Made by a program: the position numbers and the translations under genes. A DNA stretch of 24,202 nt from a virus, in IMG/VR virus record IMGVR_UViG_3300036944_001491, positions 1 through 24,202 of that record. One strand, given 5' to 3'. Every line of letters starts with the position of its first letter. Position 1 is the first letter of the stretch. This document shows, piece by piece, positions 1-5,716 of the stretch. Below the pieces are notes generated by a model. That model searched no databases and was not told where the DNA came from. It worked only from the letters and a program-made list of their open reading frames with translations.

Positions 1-32
1 ACTGGAGTTAAGGGTGTTCTGATTTCAGTCAC
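1..32 (-). CDS. Start of a further minus-strand gene, cut by the window edge
   Basis: A GTG at 30-32 opens a frame that stays open to the left edge (reads MTEIRTPLTP). It overlaps the stop codon of the gene before it (34-36) almost exactly, and an AAGGA lies about seven bases upstream, which is how the other genes of this operon are spaced. Only ten codons are visible, so the product cannot be named. An ATG just upstream is followed by a stop after two codons and is not usable. Confidence 0.35.
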   Translation of the reverse strand, partial: MTEIRTPLTP

Positions 33-33
33 T

Positions 34-300
34 TCATTTCCTTTTTGGATATCCAAATATCTTTCGATACTTCTTCTTCCACAACCACCAGTTGAAATTA
101 TCTAAACGGCTGTTCCATTTAGCGTTCTTATTGATATACCAACGAGACCCACCTAGCTTATCTGCGCGGATACAAATCGAATAGCGAAGAGGATTGTATC
201 GCTCTAACAAAGAGCGATACTTCCAACTCACATCACCTATACCGTGGTGTTGAATATAGAGATACTTACTCTGATGTTTTACTGTTTCTTCGTAGAACAT
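34..300 (-). CDS. Small basic, aromatic-rich protein of unknown function (88 aa)
   Basis: I do not recognise this protein. It begins MFYEETVKHQ and is rich in Trp, Tyr, Lys and Arg, ending in a strongly basic tail (KKKYRKIFGYPKRK). No membrane segment or catalytic motif is evident. The open frame extends further upstream to 369, but that would overlap the MazG-like gene by 68 bases. The ATG at 298-300 lies directly after that gene's stop codon (302-304) and has a strong GGAGG about seven bases upstream, so I chose it. The composition would suit a nucleic-acid-binding or small inhibitor protein, which is inference only. It is part of the minus-strand accessory operon. Confidence 0.7.
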   Translation of the reverse strand: MFYEETVKHQSKYLYIQHHGIGDVSWKYRSLLERYNPLRYSICIRADKLGGSRWYINKNAKWNSRLDNFNWWLWKKKYRKIFGYPKRK

Positions 301-301
301 A

Positions 302-853
302 TCACCCCTCCATGACATTTGGGATGTGATACCCTGTACCATCTCCCTTAATATCCCACTCACGCGCAAAATTGATGTTCATCTTACGCACGATGGCATT
401 CCACAATCCAGGTGCTCTAGTAAGGATGACCACAACATCGGCGGCTTCTTCCACCGCTTGGTCTGTCCACCCTTCTACCACCTTCTCTTTAAGTTCGTTC
501 ATCTCTTCTTGCGCGCGCTCAACAATACGAGATGGTTCAACAGGACCAAATACTTTCTCACCCCAGACACTTAATATTTCAAACGCTAAGGGTGCAGTAA
601 TACGCGAATTGGAGAACGTCTTCTTAGCTTCGATGTTTGCTAGTTTGATACGGGTGTGGTGATCGTTGTGACCGATTATATTTCCACCTGGTAACCACTC
701 TGCTTGGTAAATTCCGTTCTCATAATAGAAAACATCTTTATCCGATAAATACAGTATCCTATCATCAGACATCTTAATCGAGCTTACGATCTTTATTTCT
801 GCTCCTTCTTCATTGAGATAAACACCATCGACTTCTAGCTTAAATGTGTCCAT
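302..853 (-). CDS. MazG-like nucleotide pyrophosphohydrolase with N-terminal small domain
   Basis: A 183-aa protein with two parts. Residues 1-60 (LEVDGVYLNEEG...) resemble the small domain repeated in the 317-aa protein of this operon. Residues 85-180 look like an all-alpha NTP pyrophosphohydrolase of the MazG/dATP-dGTP diphosphohydrolase type: W-x-x-K-x-FGP near 97-104, the acidic metal-binding pattern E116-E117-x-x-E120, then E135-E136-x-x-D139, and a terminal REW....DGTGYHIP. Such enzymes cleave (d)NTPs to NMP and pyrophosphate, and in phages they adjust or clean the nucleotide pool. Substrate cannot be read from sequence; a purine dNTP preference is possible. AGGAGA precedes the ATG by about eight bases. 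The start almost abuts the NADAR gene (stop at 855-857), indicating translational coupling. Confidence 0.75.
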   Translation of the reverse strand: MDTFKLEVDGVYLNEEGAEIKIVSSIKMSDDRILYLSDKDVFYYENGIYQAEWLPGGNIIGHNDHHTRIKLANIEAKKTFSNSRITAPLAFEILSVWGEKVFGPVEPSRIVERAQEEMNELKEKVVEGWTDQAVEEAADVVVILTRAPGLWNAIVRKMNINFAREWDIKGDGTGYHIPNVMEG

Positions 854-854
854 G

Positions 855-1757
855 TCACAACTCTCCTATACGGATATGCCCTACGTCAACACACGTAACA
901 ATATCTTTTAGTTTTTGACGATTTCCAGGAATATCAACGATACCCTCTGGTAATGGAGCTTTAATCCATATTTCTGAGGTTTCAGTGAAGTCGATCTCAG
1001 TGGTGAGTAAATGGGCTGTCTTAATAGAGTCCAATGAATAGGTCAAAGGATCGATCTCATCGAGTTGTCCAGATTCAGTAATATCTCTTACCAACATCCA
1101 CAACTGACCCAGTACATCTAGACCACCGTTATGACTACCCCAATACCCATCGCGCCATGAGTCTTCCGATAGCTGACGACCATAGGTTTTAAGAAGCTTA
1201 GTCTTAACATATTCATGCTGTTTTACTTTTTCTATAATCAACATGAACATCGTACGAACTTTAGCTTCTTTATCATCCCAATCGGGGCGACGTTTGTCTT
1301 TGTGGCCTTGAGCAATTTGAAAGGCTTCATGTGCAGAATTGGCTCTGCGTATCATACCTCTGATAATTGCCAATTCTTTAAAGTTAGTGTCTACTTGATC
1401 ACGATACCCATAAGCATCAAACTTTTCGTAATGGTAAGCTGCTTCTAGTGTATCAAATCGTACGCCTTTCCATTTCAGACTAAAACTACTAAAGCTAGAG
1501 AACACGTAATAATCATTCTCATAAAAATTTATTTGGTCGGCTGTATCTCTACCATGACATTCAAACAACTCTTCGACGAGATCATACTCACTTGGGAATT
1601 CTTCTACTAGACCGTTCTGTCTGTAATTGAAACCTCGATCGTCTTGAAAGGAAACCGCGACTCCGTCAATATCACGCGATATTACTTCTGTAATCATCAC
1701 TTTCTCTCGAATGCGATTACGGTATACAAATCCTTTTTTCAGAGATATATTCGACAT
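855..1757 (-). CDS. NADAR-domain (YbiA/DUF1768-like) protein with extra N- and C-terminal domains
   Basis: Residues about 78-226 of this 300-aa protein carry the NADAR signature: F-S-S-F near 86-92, W-K-G-V-x-F-D-T-L-E-A-A-Y-H-Y-E-K (96-112, with E105 the likely key acid), DGYWGSHNGG-L-x-V-L-G-Q-L-W-M-L-V-R (203-224). NADAR proteins act on ADP-ribose N-glycosidic bonds; family members are described as removing ADP-ribose from guanine in DNA, opposing DarT-type toxins. Residues 5-65 (LKKGFVYRNR ... SEYDLVEEL) match the small repeated domain of the 317-aa operon protein. A C-terminal 75-residue tail is unrecognised. The ATG has AGGGGA upstream. It lies between AlkB and MazG-like genes, which fits a role in repairing modified bases or nucleotides; the precise substrate is inferred. 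Confidence 0.8.
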   Translation of the reverse strand: MSNISLKKGFVYRNRIREKVMITEVISRDIDGVAVSFQDDRGFNYRQNGLVEEFPSEYDLVEELFECHGRDTADQINFYENDYYVFSSFSSFSLKWKGVRFDTLEAAYHYEKFDAYGYRDQVDTNFKELAIIRGMIRRANSAHEAFQIAQGHKDKRRPDWDDKEAKVRTMFMLIIEKVKQHEYVKTKLLKTYGRQLSEDSWRDGYWGSHNGGLDVLGQLWMLVRDITESGQLDEIDPLTYSLDSIKTAHLLTTEIDFTETSEIWIKAPLPEGIVDIPGNRQKLKDIVTCVDVGHIRIGEL

Positions 1758-1766
1758 AACGTTCCC

Positions 1767-2357
1767 CTAGCTAATAATGTTTCTGAAAGTAAGATTGATT
1801 CTAGGTCCTACAACCCTTTTGGTTTTAGGAATAGCATGCTTCCAATGTAATTGGGTTTCACCACGCATAACCAGAACATCTCCGTGGACAAGATCTAATT
1901 TAACATCTGGAATATCTTTTGTCTTATGTTTAAAAACAAAGCGCCGTTCCGCTCCTAGCGATAGAGAAACGATGGTTGGATGAGGTCCAAGCTCTGGTTC
2001 ATTATCAGAATGATACCCAACGCTATCTCTACCATCGTGGTAGAGATTGAGTAACACACCGTTAAAGCTAGTCTTCGTTAAATCCTGCATCTCATCTCTA
2101 AGACTAAGCAGCATGGGTGTCATGGGTAACGGGACACGATCCGAGCTAGAATAGCTATATCCTCTGTCTCCGTACCAGCACGTCATTCTAGGCTCAGGAA
2201 AGGTCTTACCATATACCGTCACATGACGCTGTTCCCACGGCGTGTGTTTATAGAAATAATCAAAGAGGTTAGTGGGAAACATATCTGGATCTGTGGTCGT
2301 ATAAAGAGATACGTCCGCATCTACCATAGCTAGATCTGTTTTAGTAAATACAGACAT
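1767..2357 (-). CDS. AlkB-family 2OG-Fe(II) DNA/RNA dealkylating dioxygenase
   Basis: A 196-aa protein with the full AlkB/ALKBH2-type core. The iron ligands are H116-x-D118 (in DSVGYHSDNEPELG) and H174 (HWKHAIPK), and the 2-oxoglutarate-binding R-x(5)-R is R186...R192 in RINLTFR. The line SLSLGAERRF..KHK and HGDVLVMRGETQ are also typical of the family. The enzyme would oxidatively remove alkyl groups such as N1-methyladenine or N3-methylcytosine from DNA or RNA. Length is normal for a single-domain AlkB. The start has AGGAGATAGGG just upstream, and the gene follows the 42-aa membrane peptide by about a dozen bases. In context it belongs with the NADAR and MazG-like genes as a nucleic-acid repair cassette. 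Confidence 0.92.
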   Translation of the reverse strand: MSVFTKTDLAMVDADVSLYTTTDPDMFPTNLFDYFYKHTPWEQRHVTVYGKTFPEPRMTCWYGDRGYSYSSSDRVPLPMTPMLLSLRDEMQDLTKTSFNGVLLNLYHDGRDSVGYHSDNEPELGPHPTIVSLSLGAERRFVFKHKTKDIPDVKLDLVHGDVLVMRGETQLHWKHAIPKTKRVVGPRINLTFRNIIS

Positions 2358-2368
2358 ATCCCTATCTC

Positions 2369-2497
2369 CTATCTTGCTTCTAAAGCAGTAGCGATTCGGT
2401 CAAGATGCTTTACCTGATCTCGTTGATGTCTACAACTTGACACGGTAGCGATCATGATAATGAATAAGATAAATGCACTGGCGTCTCCCCAACCCAT
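2369..2497 (-). CDS. Short single-span membrane peptide (42 aa)
   Basis: This short gene fills the gap between the 317-aa protein and AlkB. It reads MGWGDASAFI..., with a hydrophobic stretch at about residues 7-21 (SAFILFIIMIATVSS) followed by a Cys and a charged cytoplasmic-type tail (RHQRDQVKHLDR..ALEAR). The ATG sits one base after the previous stop codon and has AAGGA eight bases upstream, so it is likely translated by coupling. The hydrophobic run followed by Ser-Ser-Cys is loosely like a lipobox, but a clean L-x-x-C consensus is missing. Function is unknown; small phage membrane peptides include anti-lysis, superinfection-exclusion and inhibitor proteins. Confidence 0.65.
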   Translation of the reverse strand: MGWGDASAFILFIIMIATVSSCRHQRDQVKHLDRIATALEAR

Positions 2498-2498
2498 A

Positions 2499-3452
2499 TC
2501 ACATTCCTTCTTTAGTTGACGGCGTTAACCGTATCTCAACATCCAAACCTACCTTATTGGCAAGCTGTTCAATCTGGCTGACATACTGACCAATGTTAAG
2601 TATATCTACGGTAGTCAAAAACGAAGTTTTCGGTGGAGTAGAAGTGGATGATGTGTCATCGTCATGGTCTTCTTCCTCCCCCATCTCTTCTACTATATCG
2701 TAAATAGACGGTTCTCTGGTTACCCAATTAAAATGACCGCGTTCGTCGTATGACGTGTCGTCTTTGTCAATGTAGAGATGCGTATTGAAAGCGTTATTAC
2801 GCCAGCCGAAATATATGGCTGAAATACTTCCATCACGGCGGCGATACACACCACCTTTCTTCAAACGAATACCTGTTTCGCCGACACCCGGAAGCAGGGA
2901 ACTGTCATTTTGAACTGGCTCTTCTATATTTTCAGGTTTCGTAATCTCTACTTCTTCGATGAGGTCATATTCTGATTTATCTTTATACGGACTATTAATC
3001 CGTCCATGAATATCATAAACCCGCATTTCTGTATCTTGGTGAAAGTCACTGTCAGGATGACAGACATCTGCCCCTAGTAATGTTTTAATCTCACCTTTAC
3101 GGTTGCGATATGATTTACCATATTCTAAAGTGAGTATAGTAGCGTTGTCTAAAGGAGATATAGATAAAGCGTAATCCGAAGGAGAAGTGGCCGTGACGAA
3201 CTCTTCTTCAGTTACCTGTTTATAAATAGAACCGTTAAAGGCTTCATTGGGAACTAAACTACAGCCAACAGAGTTGTATGGTTTTTTATTGTGATCGTAG
3301 AATACAGTTTTCCTAAAGGGAAGAGATTTCTTAGTGGCTATGTAAACATATTCCCCATTAACTAATAGATAATGTTTTCCGACTTCTATCTTAGAAGTAG
3401 GGTCTTCCAAATAACGCGGGCGGAGTTCGAAATATCCGGTATATCTAGCCAT
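2499..3452 (-). CDS. Triple-repeat small-domain protein, first gene of the accessory operon (317 aa)
   Basis: Function is not recognised. The protein contains three diverged copies of a domain of about 60 residues: residues 22-84 (IEVGKHYLLVNGEY...), 108-168 (LEYGKSYRNRKGEI ... SEYDLIEEV) and 196-256 (LKKGGVYRRRDGSI ... SIYDIVEEM). The consensus is L-x-x-G-x-x-Y-x-x-R-x-G, then about 35 variable residues and a closing Y-D-[LI]-[IV]-E-E. The same unit stands at the N-terminus of the NADAR and MazG-like proteins downstream. An acidic, Ser/Thr-rich linker (257-275) leads to a short C-terminal helix-like tail. AAGGAGA precedes the ATG. It is preceded by a likely promoter/leader containing GAACAGATT. 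Confidence 0.75.
   Translation of the reverse strand: MARYTGYFELRPRYLEDPTSKIEVGKHYLLVNGEYVYIATKKSLPFRKTVFYDHNKKPYNSVGCSLVPNEAFNGSIYKQVTEEEFVTATSPSDYALSISPLDNATILTLEYGKSYRNRKGEIKTLLGADVCHPDSDFHQDTEMRVYDIHGRINSPYKDKSEYDLIEEVEITKPENIEEPVQNDSSLLPGVGETGIRLKKGGVYRRRDGSISAIYFGWRNNAFNTHLYIDKDDTSYDERGHFNWVTREPSIYDIVEEMGEEEDHDDDTSSTSTPPKTSFLTTVDILNIGQYVSQIEQLANKVGLDVEIRLTPSTKEGM
2685..3389 (-). repeat. Three tandem protein-domain repeats within the 317-aa gene
   Basis: The copies correspond to about 3201-3389, 2949-3131 and 2685-2867. They are similar at protein level (G-x-x-Y-x-x-R-x-G start, YD-[LI]-[IV]-EE end) but not obviously at DNA level, so the duplication is old. The first copy is the most diverged and lacks the YD-[LI]-[IV]-EE ending. 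Confidence 0.6.
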
Positions 3453-3518
3453 TATAAGTCTCCTTAATAAATCTGTTCACACCATCTCTTCATTAAAAAC
3501 ATAAATAGATTTTATTAA
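3453..3518 (-). promoter_or_regulatory. Leader and probable promoter of the accessory operon
   Basis: AT-rich DNA lies between the hairpin at 3519-3546 and the ATG at 3452. On the minus strand it contains GAACAGATTTATTAAGGAG, ending in the ribosome-binding site. The GAACAGATT element also precedes the polymerase gene at the same distance from its ATG. No experimentally known promoter consensus can be assigned. Confidence 0.35.
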
Positions 3519-3546
3519 ATAGAGAGGAGCCTAGGCTCCTCTCTAT
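3519..3546. terminator. Perfect 28-base palindromic hairpin, probable terminator
   Basis: The arms ATAGAGAGGAGC and GCTCCTCTCTAT pair perfectly around CTAG. It has the same design as the other operon-end hairpins in this window. It lies upstream of the accessory operon, so it would end transcripts from the 3547-3815 block, or stop read-through from the polymerase. Confidence 0.7.
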
Positions 3547-3815
3547 ATTGTCTTTATTTAGCTATCCAATTTCGAACATTAATTAATTTATATCGTTCTA
3601 ACTAGATATGAATAGTAATTCAGTATAAGGTAATTAATGTGGTAGAACCCAGACTTAATCCAGATGATAGTCACTATCGCCGCTGTAAGTGCGATACATG
3701 TGAAGCAAGACGACAGAAGCATCACTTATAATAGGGCGACCATTTTCGGAAGTATCCCACGCTTTACGTAATGAAGGTAAGACAATTGAATATCTAGTGG
3801 GTAAAGAATGGTAAA
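3547..3815. other. 270-bp block between two terminators, no secure gene
   Basis: Two competing readings exist. On the plus strand a 30-codon GTG-start frame with a good ribosome-binding site runs 3639-3731. On the minus strand a frame of about 60 codons, in register with the polymerase, stays open from that gene's stop codon down to 3655, with protein-like composition (ends SGDSDYHLD) but no usable start codon. The left third (3547-3630) is very AT-rich and could hold a promoter. A small RNA is a third possibility. Confidence 0.5.
3639..3731 (+). CDS. Possible 30-aa Cys-rich micro-protein
   Basis: This reads MVEPRLNPDD then SHYRRCKCDTCEARRQKHHL, with a C-x-C-x-x-C cluster flanked by basic residues. 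The GTG start has AAGG eight bases upstream. The pattern Y-x-R-C-x-C-x-x-C-x-x-x-R resembles small Cys motifs seen in various phage proteins, perhaps binding zinc, but this is from memory of the pattern and not a confirmed family. The antisense open frame overlaps it, so at most one of the two is likely to be real. Confidence 0.35.
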   Translation: MVEPRLNPDDSHYRRCKCDTCEARRQKHHL

Positions 3816-3852
3816 TAGATAGGGGTGCATATGCACCCCTATCTAGGTTATA
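3655..3852 (-). pseudogene. Startless open frame directly after and in register with the polymerase stop codon
   Basis: After the TAG of the half polymerase (3853-3855) the same reading frame runs open for about 65 codons to a TAA at 3655-3657, through the terminator hairpin. The last 40 residues (SLRKAWDTSENG..., IISDASVVLLHMYRTYSG...) look like real protein. No ATG or GTG, and no TTG before the last 18 codons, is present. It could be the remnant C-terminus of a deleted gene or a chance frame. I do not recognise it as polymerase sequence. Confidence 0.3.
3816..3845. terminator. Perfect 30-base palindromic hairpin after the polymerase gene
   Basis: The arms TAGATAGGGGTGC and GCACCCCTATCTA pair perfectly around ATAT. 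It begins eight bases beyond the polymerase stop codon on the minus strand, so it is the expected terminator for that gene. Confidence 0.8.
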
Positions 3853-5601
3853 CTAATTAGAAATATGTTGAATGAATAAATCTTTTGCTTCGTCGAACGT
3901 AGGTAGATTAAAGAATTCAACTCCCATTTCTATACCATTTGAATTTGGCGTTATAAGGTAGCTACAGAGCATTTCCACTGACTCTGTAGGGGAGTACTTC
4001 TTAGTCACATGTTCGCCTTGTATGTTGAAGATAGTCGCCACCTTGGTCTGTTTTGATATGTTCATGGTTAATGCATTTTGAGGATACTGCGCTGAGAAGT
4101 CAATGTCATTAAGCCAAACATACACATGGGTGTGGTGATTAGGCCATTCTTTAAATAGCTTAATACCCTTAGCATGCATATTCTGCGGCACCAATACAGC
4201 GCCGCCTGCGGTCAAGAGTTCATCGTCACGATCAGATCTAACATCCATCCCAGTACCAAGAACATATCCTTCCTTCAACCAGTCCTCAAATAGGACCGTT
4301 GTGGCGTTGATTGTCTGATTAGGGTAGAACTTACACGGCGTAGCATCACACGTCTGTAGCATGGTCGTAAGGTCCTGATTGAGCCATTCTAGGATCTGTA
4401 GACCCATGCCATCCCACATGGCGTATAATGCATAGGCTGTAAAATATTTAGATAGCATCGCACGATGCCAATCTTCTGTCTGTAAACCATCAAGATCTTC
4501 ACCAACATCGATCTTAAGCTTACCCCCAATCTCAAACTTCTTTAAGATGTCATCTAGTCCATAGGACGTCTCTTTACCATCCACTTGTCGAATATAACTG
4601 TATAGCGACATAGAGTCTACAAATTGATAGTGAGACGTAGTGGAGAGCCAGTGCCACTTTTGGGTGAAATGTTGTACATCTCTTGGATCCTCACGCCAGT
4701 TAGCATATCCCAATCCTTGCTTTAGCATATCGGGATGTGCGAATATTTCGTGAAGTGGAATACCTTCTTCTTTTAAGACTTTGAGGATTTGAGGAATATC
4801 AAAGCCGATATTCCACACACCGATGAAGGATACCTTTGTCTCATGCATCTTAGACCAAATCCAGCGGATCATGTCGACTTCTGTTTCGCCAGCATAGAAC
4901 TCATAGATGAAGGGAAGCTTACTCTTCATCTCATCTAGATCACCGTGACTATCGAAGATACTCGCTACGAGAGGATCGATAATTTCATGTGCCGCCTTTT
5001 CGATGTCTTCTAATGTGATTTCAACAAAGACACCGTTCCTTGGTTCTACCATAAAGCTTTTCTTACACGCTAAGAATACTTTATTCTCAGCTGTAAACAC
5101 CATCAGGGGGAGTTTACCATAGGAGGATTTAAGTAGGGACATTTCGATATCGAAGAACCCTGTGGTGGGTGCTTGAGGGATCTTATTAGCCTTCTCCAGG
5201 TTCTTCTTGTAGAGGAGGCCTATCCTAGCTTCAATAGACAGATTAGCGCCGTAGACATACGGAGATTGATATACAGAGCGCCTTTGTTTAGGACTTAAGA
5301 AGTTAGGGGAAAAGCCATTGTTCAAAAGGCTAAATATTTCCTTGTCTCTATTCTTATACGAAACAGTATAAGGATCTAGACGACTAAGAGATTCAAACTC
5401 TTTCTTATCAGGATGATCTTGAAAAGAAGGCTGGGTTAACCAAAAAGTCATCTTAGGTGCTTTATACGCCTGCAGTCTGGGTTCTGTGGTGCCATCTTCA
5501 TACTCAACAATTTCTGAAGATACAACAGCATCTTCACCGCGACCTGTGTCTGGAACATATGCCGAATGTAGTAGAGTTTTAGCGGCGATGGTTTTGGTCA
5601 T
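3853..5601 (-). CDS. Family B DNA polymerase, N-terminal half (exonuclease plus motif A)
   Basis: The 582-aa product has the proofreading exonuclease motifs in order: Exo I FFDIEMS (D151, E153), Exo II FIGVWNIGFDIPQI (N264, D268) and Exo III YAMWD (Y393-x-x-x-D397). It then reaches polymerase motif A, DFSAQYPQN (D501), a divergent form of D-F-x-S-L-Y-P-S. It stops about 80 residues later. Motif B (K-x-x-x-N-S-x-Y-G) and motif C (D-T-D-S) are missing, while family B phage polymerases are usually 800-900 residues. The missing half is not elsewhere in this window. Either the polymerase is split, as in some T4-related phages, or this is a truncated or exonuclease-only protein. The ATG has AGGT upstream; a GAACAGATT leader lies 25 bases before it. 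Confidence 0.85.
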   Translation of the reverse strand: MTKTIAAKTLLHSAYVPDTGRGEDAVVSSEIVEYEDGTTEPRLQAYKAPKMTFWLTQPSFQDHPDKKEFESLSRLDPYTVSYKNRDKEIFSLLNNGFSPNFLSPKQRRSVYQSPYVYGANLSIEARIGLLYKKNLEKANKIPQAPTTGFFDIEMSLLKSSYGKLPLMVFTAENKVFLACKKSFMVEPRNGVFVEITLEDIEKAAHEIIDPLVASIFDSHGDLDEMKSKLPFIYEFYAGETEVDMIRWIWSKMHETKVSFIGVWNIGFDIPQILKVLKEEGIPLHEIFAHPDMLKQGLGYANWREDPRDVQHFTQKWHWLSTTSHYQFVDSMSLYSYIRQVDGKETSYGLDDILKKFEIGGKLKIDVGEDLDGLQTEDWHRAMLSKYFTAYALYAMWDGMGLQILEWLNQDLTTMLQTCDATPCKFYPNQTINATTVLFEDWLKEGYVLGTGMDVRSDRDDELLTAGGAVLVPQNMHAKGIKLFKEWPNHHTHVYVWLNDIDFSAQYPQNALTMNISKQTKVATIFNIQGEHVTKKYSPTESVEMLCSYLITPNSNGIEMGVEFFNLPTFDEAKDLFIQHISN

Positions 5602-5670
5602 GATGATACCTATATTTAATCTGTTCTATCATGAAGATGTTGGGTTCAAGGTTAGAAATTAAATTGAAAA
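5602..5670 (-). promoter_or_regulatory. Leader and probable promoter of the polymerase gene
   Basis: This is the AT-rich region between the hairpin at 5671-5706 and the polymerase ATG. On the minus strand it contains TAGAACAGATTAAATATAGG, closely like the leader of the accessory operon. Confidence 0.35.
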
Positions 5671-5706
5671 TAATAGAAAGGAGGGCATGTGCCCTCCTTT
5701 CTATTA
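5671..5706. terminator. Perfect 16-bp hairpin terminator after the capsid-like 195-aa gene
   Basis: The arm TAATAGAAAGGAGGGC pairs fully with GCCCTCCTTTCTATTA around a four-base loop. On the minus strand a T-rich run follows, as expected of an intrinsic terminator. It begins about ten bases beyond the stop codon of the 195-aa gene. Confidence 0.85.
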
Positions 5707-5716
5707 CATTAGATAT

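Noticed and set aside
301-369. Upstream extension of the 88-aa gene to 369
   Set aside because: It would overlap the MazG-like gene by 68 bases, while an ATG with a strong ribosome-binding site follows directly after that gene's stop codon.
302-2357. Reading the AlkB, NADAR and MazG-like genes as a base-hypermodification pathway
   Set aside because: The MazG-like family includes enzymes used by phages with 2-aminoadenine DNA, but the expected partner, a PurZ-like synthetase, is not in the window and AlkB and NADAR remove groups rather than add them. Repair is the simpler reading.
3726-3830. 34-codon minus-strand frame starting with the ATG inside the hairpin at 3816-3845
   Set aside because: Its start and apparent ribosome-binding site are both part of the terminator stem, and the translated sequence looks random.
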